DNA of 9,209 nt from JBFMFE01 sp040752295 (GCA_040752295.1 JBFMFE010000056.1:1-9209), one strand, 5' to 3'. Shown: positions 1 through 5,953, counted from the first letter of the stretch. A program made the numbers and translations. Notes: a model not told the origin generated them from the letters alone.

Positions 1-192
1 CGGTGGAAGCCCGATAACGGCGAGCGCGCGACGAGGAAGGAGCGCACGTCTGCGAGCGCCCGCGAGACGGTGAGCGGGCTGTACGAAGATTCGGCGTTAT
101 TGCGATTTCCCCGGATGAATAATCCGGGTCCGAAAAAAAGGAATCTAAAATGTCCAATGTCCAATCTAAAATTTAGAAGTGAAAGAAAATGA
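1..192 (+). other. Possible 3' tail of an unidentified gene (edge of window)
   Basis: Frame 1 is open from the first base to a TGA at 190-192 (63 codons). The first 28 or so codons have strongly G/C third positions, as in the real genes of this window. From about base 100 the composition turns AT-rich and the frame runs into repeat DNA, so any true coding end may lie near base 100. The residues are hydrophilic and basic and I recognise no family. A minus-strand frame over the same bases is also open with G/C-rich third positions, so strand is uncertain. No start is visible. It could be a partial gene on either strand or not coding at all. Confidence 0.2.
110..128. repeat. Perfect inverted repeat CCCGGAT-GAATA-ATCCGGG
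   Basis: A 7-bp perfect stem with a 5-nt loop sits where the GC-rich edge sequence gives way to AT-rich intergenic DNA. It is followed on the plus strand by an A-run (about 133-139), not a T-run, so it lacks the U-tract of an intrinsic terminator in that direction. On the minus strand the T-run precedes the stem. Best described as a palindrome of unknown role. Confidence 0.5.
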
Positions 193-325
193 CAGGCTGG
201 AAGCCTGTCCCACTAAAAGACCGGAAGACTGTACTAATCCCTGGCTCCATGGCTGAGCATGGAGCCAGAGAGGTGTTCTTAAAAGCGAATGTCCAATGCA
301 GAACGATGAATGTTGAATGCAGAAG
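142..325. repeat. Intergenic repeat/palindrome cluster
   Basis: The stretch combines several short repeats. AATCTAAAAT occurs at 142-151 and 163-172, flanking a tandem TGTCCAA doublet (151-164); TGTCCAATG returns at 290-298. AATGCAGAA occurs at 295-303 and 316-324. Both repeat pairs are offset by 21 bases. Two strong hairpins lie between: GACAGGCT-GGA-AGCCTGTC (191-209, 8-bp stem) and an 11-bp stem 241-251/258-268 with a 6-nt loop. Short open frames across it have neither convincing start nor coding composition. It resembles the degenerate spacer repeats of large-intergenic bacterial genomes; this comparison is from memory. Confidence 0.6.
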
Positions 326-405
326 CAAGAAAACTTCCCTTCGAAATTCTGGATTCGGTTACGCTTTTATCATGCTTTTTTTCAAACCGGCTGAAGAACA
401 GTCCG

Positions 406-425
406 AAAAAGCGGCTTTTTGCCGC
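406..425 (-). terminator. Intrinsic terminator after the DHS-like gene
   Basis: Read on the minus strand this is GCGGC-AAAAA-GCCGC followed directly by five Ts. The 5-bp all-G/C stem begins 25 bases beyond the stop codon of the deoxyhypusine-synthase-like gene. Stem, short loop and U-tract fit a rho-independent terminator, although the stem is short. Confidence 0.6.
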
Positions 426-449
426 GCGCCGGAACCGGAGACCGGGAAA

Positions 450-1514
450 TCATGACCGCCGCGGAACGTACTTTATCCTGACGGGACGCTTCCGGTCTCC
501 CGTCCACTCAAACCGCGGGCGTTTCCCCGTCTTTATGTTCGGAAGCTCTTCCGCTATCGCGGACACTAAAAGCGGGAACGCGATAGTCGCGTCGCAGTTG
601 ACCGTGACCTGGCGGGCGTCAACGCCGATTTTTCCCCACGATTTAGCCTCCTCGAACGTGCACCCGCTCAGACCGCCCCATTGGGGCATGTCCGCCGTCA
701 CCTGTATCGCGTAATCGTGCGAAAAAAACACGTTCATCCTTTTCGACGGGACGAGCGACGCCTGCTGTATGAAGTTCTTCGGCGTGCCGCCGCCCAGATA
801 GATCACGCCCGTCTGTCCGCTGTTCCTCATGATGGCGCCCGTCTCGGTGACGTCACCGATCACGTCTATGATGAACCTCTTGCCCCATTTGTAACGGCAG
901 ATGTCCAGTGCCATGCCTATCGAGGAATCGGCGACGGCGGGGCAGAACACGGGGGTCCCGTGTTCGGCGGCGGTGGTGACGATCCCCGGCGCGCGCGCCT
1001 CCTTTTTCAGTTCCTTCCCTAAAAATTCGAGAAACTCCCTCGTCGTGTATGGATGGGTCGCCTTCAGTCCGCGGGCGACAGCCGCGATCCTCTTCTCCGT
1101 CCGGCGAAACTCCCTCTCCGACGCGAACGTGTCGTATATGCGGTCCACGCCGGCTTCGAACAGCTTGGCGTCGTCGGCGCGCACGCTCCCCTTCCAGTGC
1201 CTTCCGCCGAGCGTCTCGTGAACGTCGTGAAAAATGTTCGCGCCGGTGGACACCAGGCAGTCAATCAGCCTGTTCTCGATCAGATAGCGCACCATGGTTC
1301 TGAACCCGGCGGGCACAAGCGCGCCGGCGAGACCCAGAAAGATCGTCGCTTCCGCCTCCAGCATCTTACGCCATATAGCCGCCGCCTCGCCAAGGTTTCT
1401 ACCCTGGAAGGAAAGCCGCGAAAAACTCTCCACAAGCCCGTATATGCTCTTTGCCTCGCCGGGGACGATTCCCTCGACCGGCGACCTGAAATAATCAACA
1501 CGCGGTTTTTTCAT
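450..1514 (-). CDS. Deoxyhypusine synthase-family protein (bacterial DHS-like)
   Basis: A 354-residue protein of the deoxyhypusine synthase family, a Rossmann-type NAD-dependent enzyme class that transfers the aminobutyl group of spermidine through a lysine imine. The active-site lysine lies in SWGKI (K295), followed by the family block VDA...DATIAFPLLV. Other landmarks are STGANIFHDVHE (89-100), GDVTETGAIMRNSGQTG (220-236) and LGGGTPKNFIQQ (240-251). Eukaryotic enzymes carry a GGVEED-type segment where this one has GANIFHD, a feature I associate with the bacterial branch. Bacteria lack the eIF5A substrate, so a role in polyamine exchange, such as homospermidine-type synthesis, is more likely than hypusination; that is inference. 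I chose the ATG at 1514 because AGGGGTGA precedes it by 5 nt; the frame also offers a GTG at 1523, but that lies inside this Shine-Dalgarno. The gene stands alone with its own promoter and terminator. Confidence 0.9.
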   Translation of the reverse strand: MKKPRVDYFRSPVEGIVPGEAKSIYGLVESFSRLSFQGRNLGEAAAIWRKMLEAEATIFLGLAGALVPAGFRTMVRYLIENRLIDCLVSTGANIFHDVHETLGGRHWKGSVRADDAKLFEAGVDRIYDTFASEREFRRTEKRIAAVARGLKATHPYTTREFLEFLGKELKKEARAPGIVTTAAEHGTPVFCPAVADSSIGMALDICRYKWGKRFIIDVIGDVTETGAIMRNSGQTGVIYLGGGTPKNFIQQASLVPSKRMNVFFSHDYAIQVTADMPQWGGLSGCTFEEAKSWGKIGVDARQVTVNCDATIAFPLLVSAIAEELPNIKTGKRPRFEWTGDRKRPVRIKYVPRRS

Positions 1515-1543
1515 CCGGCTCACCCCTGTAAAATGATTTTCAG

Positions 1544-1552
1544 ATTATACCA
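1544..1552 (-). promoter_or_regulatory. Extended -10 promoter of the DHS-like gene
   Basis: On the minus strand the sequence is TGGTATAAT, a consensus -10 hexamer with the extended TGn motif. It lies 30 bases upstream of the ATG at 1514 and would give a leader of roughly 20 nt containing the Shine-Dalgarno AGGGG. No good -35 hexamer is visible at 16-18 bp, as expected of extended -10 promoters. Confidence 0.6.
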
Positions 1553-1560
1553 GAGTCGGG

Positions 1561-1608
1561 AGGAACCGGAACCGCGGCGCGAAGAAAGCGGAACCGCCGC
1601 CGGTTCCT
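1561..1608. repeat. Inverted repeat just upstream of the DHS-like promoter
   Basis: AGGAACCGG (1561-1569) is exactly complementary to CCGGTTCCT (1600-1608). A shifted alternative pairs 1568-1578 with 1596-1607 with one bulged base. The element abuts the upstream edge of the extended -10 promoter at 1544-1552, so it could be an operator or a transcript hairpin of unknown origin. Function is not established. Confidence 0.45.
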
Positions 1609-1809
1609 TGAAAGCAGCCCCGGCATCGGCTAAAATCAACAGCGTATGAAGTGAACCTCCGCATTTTTGGAAGGGGCGAGATGGACTTGATGTACTCTCT
1701 TAAGCGCCGCGAAGATGAAATTTTATCAAGGTCATGATTACATGAACAAATCTGAAATCGGAGAATTCGTGGACGTGATCGGAATTTTTCTGTGAATGTT
1801 TTTTCTTTT
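1609..1809. other. Gene-free spacer, AT-rich
   Basis: About 200 bases without a supportable gene. Long minus-strand open frames cross it, but their predicted peptides are basic, lack family features and run through structured DNA. A 17-codon plus-strand frame at 1742-1795 begins with ATG and has AAGG about 10 nt upstream; it is too short to call. The AT-rich, non-coding character contrasts with the surrounding GC-rich genes. Confidence 0.5.
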
Positions 1810-1903
1810 CGTGCCCGTGAGCGTAACCTAAAATAAATAAAAGAATGCGGGCACGGGCTCGCCTGTCTGCGTGCGGACACGCACAGGCAGGCACACGGGC
1901 ACG
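1810..1903. repeat. Structured element with nested and competing stems
   Basis: CGTGCCCGTG (1810-1819) pairs perfectly with CACGGGCACG (1894-1903) over 10 bp. The same left arm can instead pair over 8 bp with CGGGCACG within 1848-1856. Inside lies a hairpin of TGCGTG-CGGA-CACGCA (1868-1883), extended by GCCTG (1861-1865)/CAGGC (1884-1888) with a 2-nt bulge. On the minus strand the inner hairpin is followed by T-rich sequence (about 1846-1830). It may be a dispersed intergenic repeat, an RNA structure, or a transcription barrier downstream of coaX and the tRNA. Confidence 0.45.
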
Positions 1904-1915
1904 TTGATTCGGAAA

Positions 1916-1927
1916 TTCGACGTCGAA
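1916..1927. promoter_or_regulatory. 12-bp perfect palindrome upstream of the tRNA gene
   Basis: TTCGACGTCGAA is a perfect palindrome, 46 bases before the first base of the tRNA-Arg gene. A weak -10-like TATGAA lies at 1944-1949, which would put transcription start near 1956, but no matching -35 is seen at normal spacing. A protein-binding site is possible; the binding protein cannot be named. Confidence 0.3.
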
Positions 1928-1973
1928 AAATGCGAAAGTACAGTATGAATAAACCGGGACGATGTTACCGTTT

Positions 1974-2047
1974 GCGCCTGTAGCTCAGCAGGATAGAGCA
2001 GCGGACTTCTAATCCGCAGGTCGCAGGTTCGAGTCCTGCCGGGCGCG
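1974..2047 (+). tRNA. tRNA-Arg, anticodon TCT
   Basis: All four arms can be drawn. The acceptor GCGCCTG (1974-1980) pairs with CGGGCGC (2040-2046), with one T-G wobble. The D stem is GCTC/GAGC (1983-1986, 1996-1999). The anticodon stem GCGGA/TCCGC (2001-2005, 2013-2017) closes the loop CTTCTAA with anticodon TCT at 2008-2010, reading AGA arginine codons. The T arm GCAGG-TTCGAGT-CCTGC spans 2023-2039. The discriminator base is G2047 and CCA is not encoded. It is the only plus-strand gene seen, and its 3' half is overlapped on the opposite strand by the end of the coaX reading frame. Confidence 0.97.
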
Positions 2048-2806
2048 GTTCCTCTCGAAGATTATCCTCAGCCCCTCGAGCGTGAGAAGGGGGACGACTT
2101 CGTCTATGGTCCGCGACTCCGAGGCGATAAGCCCGGCAAGCCCGCCGGTGGCTATAACCCTCGGATCGCCGCCGAGTTCCTCCTTCATGCGCCGCACAAG
2201 CTCGTCCACGAGTCCGACGTAACCATAGAATATTCCCGCCTGCATGCTCTCCACGGTGTTCTTGCCGATGACGCGGTCCGGCCTGCGGATTTCGACCCAG
2301 CTCAGCTTCGCTGCGGTGTGGAAGAGGGCTTCGGAGGATATCTGAATCCCCGGTGCGATGGCGCCGCCGAGGTATTCGCCCTTTTTTGAGACGGCGCAGA
2401 AGGTGGTGGCGGTGCCGAAATCCACGATCACGACCGGACCGCCGTAGCGCTCGCAGGCGGCGACGGCGTTCACTATCCTGTCCGCGCCCACCTCGCGCGG
2501 GTTTTCGTACCTGACGTTCATTCCGACCTTGATGCCGGGGTCAACGAAAACTGGTCGGGAGTTGAAAAATTTCCGTATCATCAGTCTCAGCGTGTCGGTC
2601 AGCGGCGGCACCACCGTCGAGACGATCACGTCGGTCACGTCCGACGCTCTCAGACCGCGGTGTCCCATGAGCGAGCTTATGAGGTAGCCGTACTCGTCAG
2701 CCGTCCGCTCCGAGGAGGTGGATATGCGAAAGTCGGTCTTCAAGTCGTCCCCGTCGAAGACTCCGAAAAGTATGTTCGTGTTGCCGACGTCTATTGCTAA
2801 GAGCAT
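2009..2806 (-). CDS. coaX: Type III pantothenate kinase
   Basis: This 265-residue protein catalyses ATP-dependent phosphorylation of pantothenate, the first step of coenzyme A synthesis, in the cytoplasm. Type III signatures of the ASKHA fold are intact: phosphate-binding DVGNTN (6-11), GADR (107-110), VDFGTATT (128-135), GGAIAPG (147-153) and ATGGLAG (219-225). The family body ends around LTLEGLRIIFERN (241-253). The remaining 12 residues, RARQDSNLRPAD, are the antisense translation of the tRNA-Arg gene, and the TAG stop falls opposite its anticodon loop. Length is near normal for CoaX, so the tail is probably tolerated rather than functional. The ATG at 2806 has AGAGGTG five nt upstream. 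It is the last gene of the minus-strand unit, 58 bases beyond the small unknown gene. Confidence 0.95.
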   Translation of the reverse strand: MLLAIDVGNTNILFGVFDGDDLKTDFRISTSSERTADEYGYLISSLMGHRGLRASDVTDVIVSTVVPPLTDTLRLMIRKFFNSRPVFVDPGIKVGMNVRYENPREVGADRIVNAVAACERYGGPVVIVDFGTATTFCAVSKKGEYLGGAIAPGIQISSEALFHTAAKLSWVEIRRPDRVIGKNTVESMQAGIFYGYVGLVDELVRRMKEELGGDPRVIATGGLAGLIASESRTIDEVVPLLTLEGLRIIFERNRARQDSNLRPAD

Positions 2807-2864
2807 CGCCGCACCTCTTTGTTCCGCGCGTTTCCGCCGTTCCCTGCCGGACCGTCGGGCGGGT

Positions 2865-3161
2865 TCAACGCTGGAGCCGCCGCTGGTCGAGCAGGCGGCG
2901 GAACATATCCGGGTCCACGGGCTTCGATAGGAGCGGGTCCTCGTTCAGTTCGCGGAGTATTTCTTCGTCCTGCGCGCCCTCGTCCGCCTTCGCCATCGCC
3001 TCCTGTATGCGGCGCATGTCGTACGCCCATCTTCTCAGGGCGTCTTCCCTGCGCTGCGCCCGCTCCTCGGAGGTCAGATGAGAGCGCTCGCTGCTGGTCG
3101 TCTTTTTCGCAGCGGGTCTCACCAGTTCGATTCCGAAGAGGCGCTTGATTATTCCGCTCAT
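2865..3161 (-). CDS. Small charged protein of unknown function
   Basis: I do not recognise a family in this 98-residue protein. It starts MSGIIKRLFGIELV, then is strongly charged and probably helical (about residues 25-70, rich in Arg, Glu and Ala), and ends in an acidic-then-basic segment, DPDMFRRLLDQRRLQR. No signal peptide, membrane span or cysteine is present. Its ATG at 3161 overlaps the trpF stop as ATGA and is preceded by AGGAAAG, so the start is supported by both coupling and ribosome-binding site. The frame is open far upstream as a shadow of trpF, but those residues are not plausible. Position between trpF and coaX implies co-transcription, not function. It could be a regulator or assembly factor. 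Confidence 0.7.
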   Translation of the reverse strand: MSGIIKRLFGIELVRPAAKKTTSSERSHLTSEERAQRREDALRRWAYDMRRIQEAMAKADEGAQDEEILRELNEDPLLSKPVDPDMFRRLLDQRRLQR

Positions 3162-3856
3162 GGGAGCCGCTTTCCTGCGTTCTGCACGAACATGCGCACA
3201 AGCGCGGCGTCCTTTTTCCCGACGGTCTTCTCGACGCCGCTGCTGATGTCGAGTCCGCCGGGGCGGACCTCGTCCAGCGCCCGCGCGGCGTTTCCGGGAG
3301 TAAGCCCGCCGGCGAGGAACACGGGGACCGGCGAAATTCTGACCAGTTCCGCCGCCGTTTTCCAGTCGTGCGTCTTCCCCGTCCCGCCCATCCGCCGCTC
3401 GCCGCCGGTCACGACCACCGAGTCGAGCACGAAGCGGTCCACGCCCGCCGAGGCGTACGCGCGCATCACCGCCCCCGCCCTCTCTACAAAACCCCGTTCC
3501 GCCGCCGTTTCCGCGGGCAGGTGAATGGTCTTCCACACCTCGCATGACAGCTTCTCTTTGAGTTCGCGCGCCGCCTCCGGCGGTTCGTCGCCCTGAAGCT
3601 GCACCGCGGCGGGGCGTATGCTGCGGGCGGCGGAGGCTATTTTCTCCACCGGGGCGTCCTGAAAGAGAAGCACGACCGCGACCGACGCCGCGCCGGCGAG
3701 GACGAGCGCCCGTTCCGGGGAGACCGACCGCGGCGACGGCATGTCAACGAGGATGCCGATGTAATCGGCGCCGCCGGCGCCGACCATCCGGACGTCCTCC
3801 TCGTTTGTCACGCCGCAGATTTTGATTTTCACGCACCGCCGCGCGTCCCCGCTCAT
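3158..3856 (-). CDS. trpF: Phosphoribosylanthranilate isomerase
   Basis: A 232-residue (beta/alpha)8 enzyme that converts N-(5-phosphoribosyl)anthranilate to the carboxyphenylamino-deoxyribulose phosphate in tryptophan synthesis. Visible landmarks are KICG with the catalytic cysteine (C14), SPRSVSPE (41-48), VQLQGDE (85-91), the general-acid aspartate in FVLDS (D145), GGTGKTHDW (157-165), and the phosphate-binding AGGLTPGNA and GLDISSGVE near the C-terminus. The ATG at 3856 overlaps the preceding stop as ATGA and has GGAGGG just upstream; the longer open frame (to 3967) is a shadow of the upstream gene. Length is slightly above the usual 200-220. No other tryptophan gene is in the window, so the pathway would be scattered, or this copy could serve an amino-sugar-like side role. 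Confidence 0.92.
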   Translation of the reverse strand: MSGDARRCVKIKICGVTNEEDVRMVGAGGADYIGILVDMPSPRSVSPERALVLAGAASVAVVLLFQDAPVEKIASAARSIRPAAVQLQGDEPPEAARELKEKLSCEVWKTIHLPAETAAERGFVERAGAVMRAYASAGVDRFVLDSVVVTGGERRMGGTGKTHDWKTAAELVRISPVPVFLAGGLTPGNAARALDEVRPGGLDISSGVEKTVGKKDAALVRMFVQNAGKRLP

Positions 3857-4545
3857 CGTCCCTCCGCCGTGTCGAGCAGCACGCCGAGGGCGACGGCGAG
3901 GCGCCGGTCGAACGTCTTTTCGGGGTCGAACGTCAGGTCGAACGAGTACCTGTCGAACACCGTCCACTTGCGTATGAATTTACCCACAAGCCTGCCGCCG
4001 ACGTGTATGATGAAATCCGTTTTGAAGTACTCTCCGAGCGGACCGAATCGTCTGAACAGCGCCTTTCCCCAGGAATCCTCGCGCGCCTCCCCGATCTTCT
4101 TCCCAGCGGCGTCGAGAATGTGCCACGTCCGGCGCAGTATGCTCACGAGATTTTTCCGCCGGAACCTTCCGATCATCTTCCCCTCCTCGTCCAGCACCGT
4201 GAAATGCCTGTTGAAAATTTCGATTATCCTGTCCTGCCGTACGGTGAGAATCTTCTTCTGCATCGTTTTGTCCGTGTAAACGAAGACGCTGCGTCTGAGA
4301 GCGAGGAAAAGCCTGCGGACAAAGAAAAGCTCGTTTCCGCGTTCGTCGAAGACGTAATACTGCGGCACGATCGAGAACTTCTTCTGGTTGAAGAGAATCT
4401 TGTCCAGGTCGAAGCGCGAGGACGGGAGGCTCTCGCCCTGCCGCGTCTGCGCCGCCGCCATCATGCCGCCCGTGAGACTGCCGCCGCACCGTACGCAGAA
4501 CTTCGCGCCCGGGGAATTATCTGCGCCGCATCTCGGACATTTCAC
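3853..4545 (-). CDS. Zinc-ribbon + LURP-one-related (LOR/YxjI-like) protein
   Basis: This 230-residue protein opens with a zinc-ribbon, CPRCG-N10-CVRCG (cysteines 3, 6, 17, 20), followed by a Gly/Met/Gln linker. From about residue 40 the pattern is that of the LURP-one-related/tubby-like barrel: alternating strands such as FSIVPQYYVFDERGNELFFV, RHFTVLDEEGKMIGRF, TWHILDAAGKKIGEA and KWTVFDRYSFDLTF. This fold occurs in bacterial YxjI-like proteins and eukaryotic scramblase-like proteins; its biochemical role in bacteria is unsettled. There is no signal peptide or membrane span. The start is GTG, chosen because AAGGGGA lies 9 nt upstream and it puts MKCPRC at the N-terminus. It is the first gene after the promoter at 4579-4607, and its stop overlaps the trpF start. 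Confidence 0.75.
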   Translation of the reverse strand: MKCPRCGADNSPGAKFCVRCGGSLTGGMMAAAQTRQGESLPSSRFDLDKILFNQKKFSIVPQYYVFDERGNELFFVRRLFLALRRSVFVYTDKTMQKKILTVRQDRIIEIFNRHFTVLDEEGKMIGRFRRKNLVSILRRTWHILDAAGKKIGEAREDSWGKALFRRFGPLGEYFKTDFIIHVGGRLVGKFIRKWTVFDRYSFDLTFDPEKTFDRRLAVALGVLLDTAEGR

Positions 4546-4578
4546 CGGCTTCGGTCCCCTTTCTCTTTTTCACGGAAG

Positions 4579-4607
4579 TTTATAACACTTCAATTCACGT
4601 TTAACAA
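4579..4607 (-). promoter_or_regulatory. Sigma70-type promoter for the zinc-ribbon/trpF/coaX unit
   Basis: On the minus strand a -35-like TTGTTA (4602-4607) and a -10-like TATAAA (4579-4584) are separated by exactly 17 bp in a locally AT-rich island within GC-rich DNA. Transcription would start near 4572, giving a leader of about 27 nt that carries the Shine-Dalgarno AAGGGGA before the GTG at 4545. Confidence 0.6.
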
Positions 4608-4644
4608 CCCGGCGGGGGATTTCGGGGGGCGAAAACCCGCGTAC

Positions 4645-4685
4645 CGACGGCGCGTTTTCGCGCGCGCGGGACGCGCGTCCTCCCT
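4645..4685. repeat. GC-rich palindromes after the transporter gene
   Basis: The spacer beyond the MFS stop contains GCGCG-TTTT-CGCGC and the self-complementary GGACGCGCGTCC. There is no adjacent T-run on the minus strand, so a canonical intrinsic terminator is not evident, though these stems could contribute to termination ahead of the promoter at 4579-4607. Confidence 0.4.
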
Positions 4686-4706
4686 GCGCCGCGCCGGGAC
4701 CGCGCT

Positions 4707-5888
4707 CTACGTCCGCTCACGCCTGAGAAACGAAAAGAAAAGCGCCGCGACCAGCGCCATCGCCGCCGTGAGCGCCCCCGCGACGCCGAACGGCAGGGCG
4801 TAACCGGGCAGCGCGCCTCCGATAAGACAGCCGGCGAGCGTCCCAGCAATCGTCAGCGTCGCCGTCAGCCCCACCGGCGCGCCGACGCGCGCCGACGGAA
4901 AAAGCTCGGCGAGGGCGATCTGGAAAAAAAGAAGGTACATCGCGTCGCCCGCGACGTGCAGAACCTTCACCGCCAGAAGTTGATACACGCTGTGCACGAA
5001 AAGCATCGAGAAATTGAACGTCCCGGAGAGAAGCAGCCCACAGTAAAGAAGCGGGGGCGGAACCGCCGCCCGCCCGCCCGCCCATCCGCTGACGAGCGTG
5101 AAAAAGACAAGCGTGACGGCGATAACGAGAAACACGTTTCCGATGGCGCTCCCGCCCATCCCCAGGTTTTCCTTCATGAACAGCGTGAAACACACGTCCT
5201 CCACGCCGAAATGAATCGCGAAGACGAACACGATCAGGAGGAAACACCACACCGACCGCTTTCTCAAGTCCACCGCGTAATCCGCCATGCGCGGGCGCTC
5301 GAGGACCGCGCGCGGCAGCAGGAACGAAAGCGCGACGAAAGGCGCCAGAACCGCCGCCGAAACGGCGAAAATCTCCCTCAGGTCCGTCCGCAGAAGCAGG
5401 TACCCGCCCACGAACGGTCCAAGCCCGTATCCGAACTGCTGAAGCGAATTGAACACGGCGAGTTTCATCGAGCGCGAGCCGGCGCCCATCGTCTTGAGGT
5501 ACAGCGAGTTCATGTTCGTCCTGAACATGGCGGTTCCGGCGCCGATCCCGGCGAAAAGAAGCGCCGTCTCCCCAACGCCGCCGGCGTGCCGCATCATGAA
5601 GACCGACGCGCCGAGCACGACCATCCCCGCCGCCGCCGCGCGCCCCGGCGGATACCGGTCGCTCATCAGCCCGAACGGCGCCGTAAACGCGATCAGCGCG
5701 AGCGGAATCAGGGAAAAGAGCGCCCCGATCTCCCCCTGTGTGAGTCCAGTCTCCTTCAGGTGAATCGGCACGAACGCGAAAAACATGCGGAACGAGAAGT
5801 GGTATGAAAAAACGATGAAAGAAGGAAGAAGATACCTCTGGAGTTTCGACAATGCGCCCGACTTGTGCGCCGTCATACCCGTTGTCAT
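4707..5888 (-). CDS. Major facilitator superfamily transporter
   Basis: A 393-residue polytopic inner-membrane protein with about 12 hydrophobic segments in two halves separated by a short basic, hydrophilic stretch near residues 195-210 (ERPRMADYAVDLRKR). The MFS loop 2-3 signature is present as GLMSDRYPPGRA (73-84). Family members are secondary carriers for sugars, drugs or metabolites; substrate cannot be read from sequence. The N-terminus up to about residue 18 is hydrophilic. ATG at 5888 is the first start; ATG at 5876 is an alternative, and neither has a strong Shine-Dalgarno (the best is GGCGGA upstream of 5888, partly in a hairpin). It follows the SIS gene by 69 bases, which suggests it moves the substrate or product of that module, or a drug-like compound, but this is inference. 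Confidence 0.88.
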   Translation of the reverse strand: MTTGMTAHKSGALSKLQRYLLPSFIVFSYHFSFRMFFAFVPIHLKETGLTQGEIGALFSLIPLALIAFTAPFGLMSDRYPPGRAAAAGMVVLGASVFMMRHAGGVGETALLFAGIGAGTAMFRTNMNSLYLKTMGAGSRSMKLAVFNSLQQFGYGLGPFVGGYLLLRTDLREIFAVSAAVLAPFVALSFLLPRAVLERPRMADYAVDLRKRSVWCFLLIVFVFAIHFGVEDVCFTLFMKENLGMGGSAIGNVFLVIAVTLVFFTLVSGWAGGRAAVPPPLLYCGLLLSGTFNFSMLFVHSVYQLLAVKVLHVAGDAMYLLFFQIALAELFPSARVGAPVGLTATLTIAGTLAGCLIGGALPGYALPFGVAGALTAAMALVAALFFSFLRRERT

Positions 5889-5900
5889 CCGGGGTCGTCC

Positions 5901-5953
5901 GCCGGGCGGAACCCGGCGACCGGAATCCGCCCACCCCCGGCGCAGGCGGATTC
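5901..5953. repeat. Two hairpins between the SIS and MFS genes
   Basis: GCCGGG-CGGAA-CCCGGC (5901-5917) and GAATCCGCC (5923-5931) pairing with GGCGGATTC (5945-5953) are perfect stems of 6 and 9 bp packed into the 69-base gap. No U-tract follows either on the minus strand. The first hairpin's arm overlaps the GGCGGA that would be the transporter's ribosome-binding site, so it could modulate translation or stabilise the upstream message. Confidence 0.5.

Noticed and set aside
142..325. CRISPR array
   Set aside because: Repeats are only about 9-10 bases, are of two different sequences with two copies each, and no regular repeat-spacer pattern or cas gene is present.
189..455. 88-codon plus-strand frame starting MTGWKPVPL
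   Set aside because: It begins on a palindromic repeat (191-209), crosses a second hairpin and repeat DNA, and lacks coding composition; a repeat translation artefact.
1742..1795. 17-codon plus-strand open frame with AAGG upstream
   Set aside because: Too short and unsupported by any promoter, coupling or downstream gene; could be chance in AT-rich spacer.
1545..1880. 111-codon minus-strand frame in the gene-free spacer
   Set aside because: Crosses the structured element, the promoter of the DHS-like gene and an inverted repeat; basic peptide without features.
4003..5807. Long plus-strand frames opposite the zinc-ribbon and MFS genes
   Set aside because: Antisense shadows in high-GC DNA; peptides are Arg/Glu/Pro-rich with no family features, whereas the minus-strand frames show clear motifs or membrane spans.
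4717..5934. 405-codon minus-strand frame overlapping the MFS gene
   Set aside because: Arg/Gly/Ala-rich out-of-phase shadow; the alternative frame encodes a recognisable 12-TM carrier.
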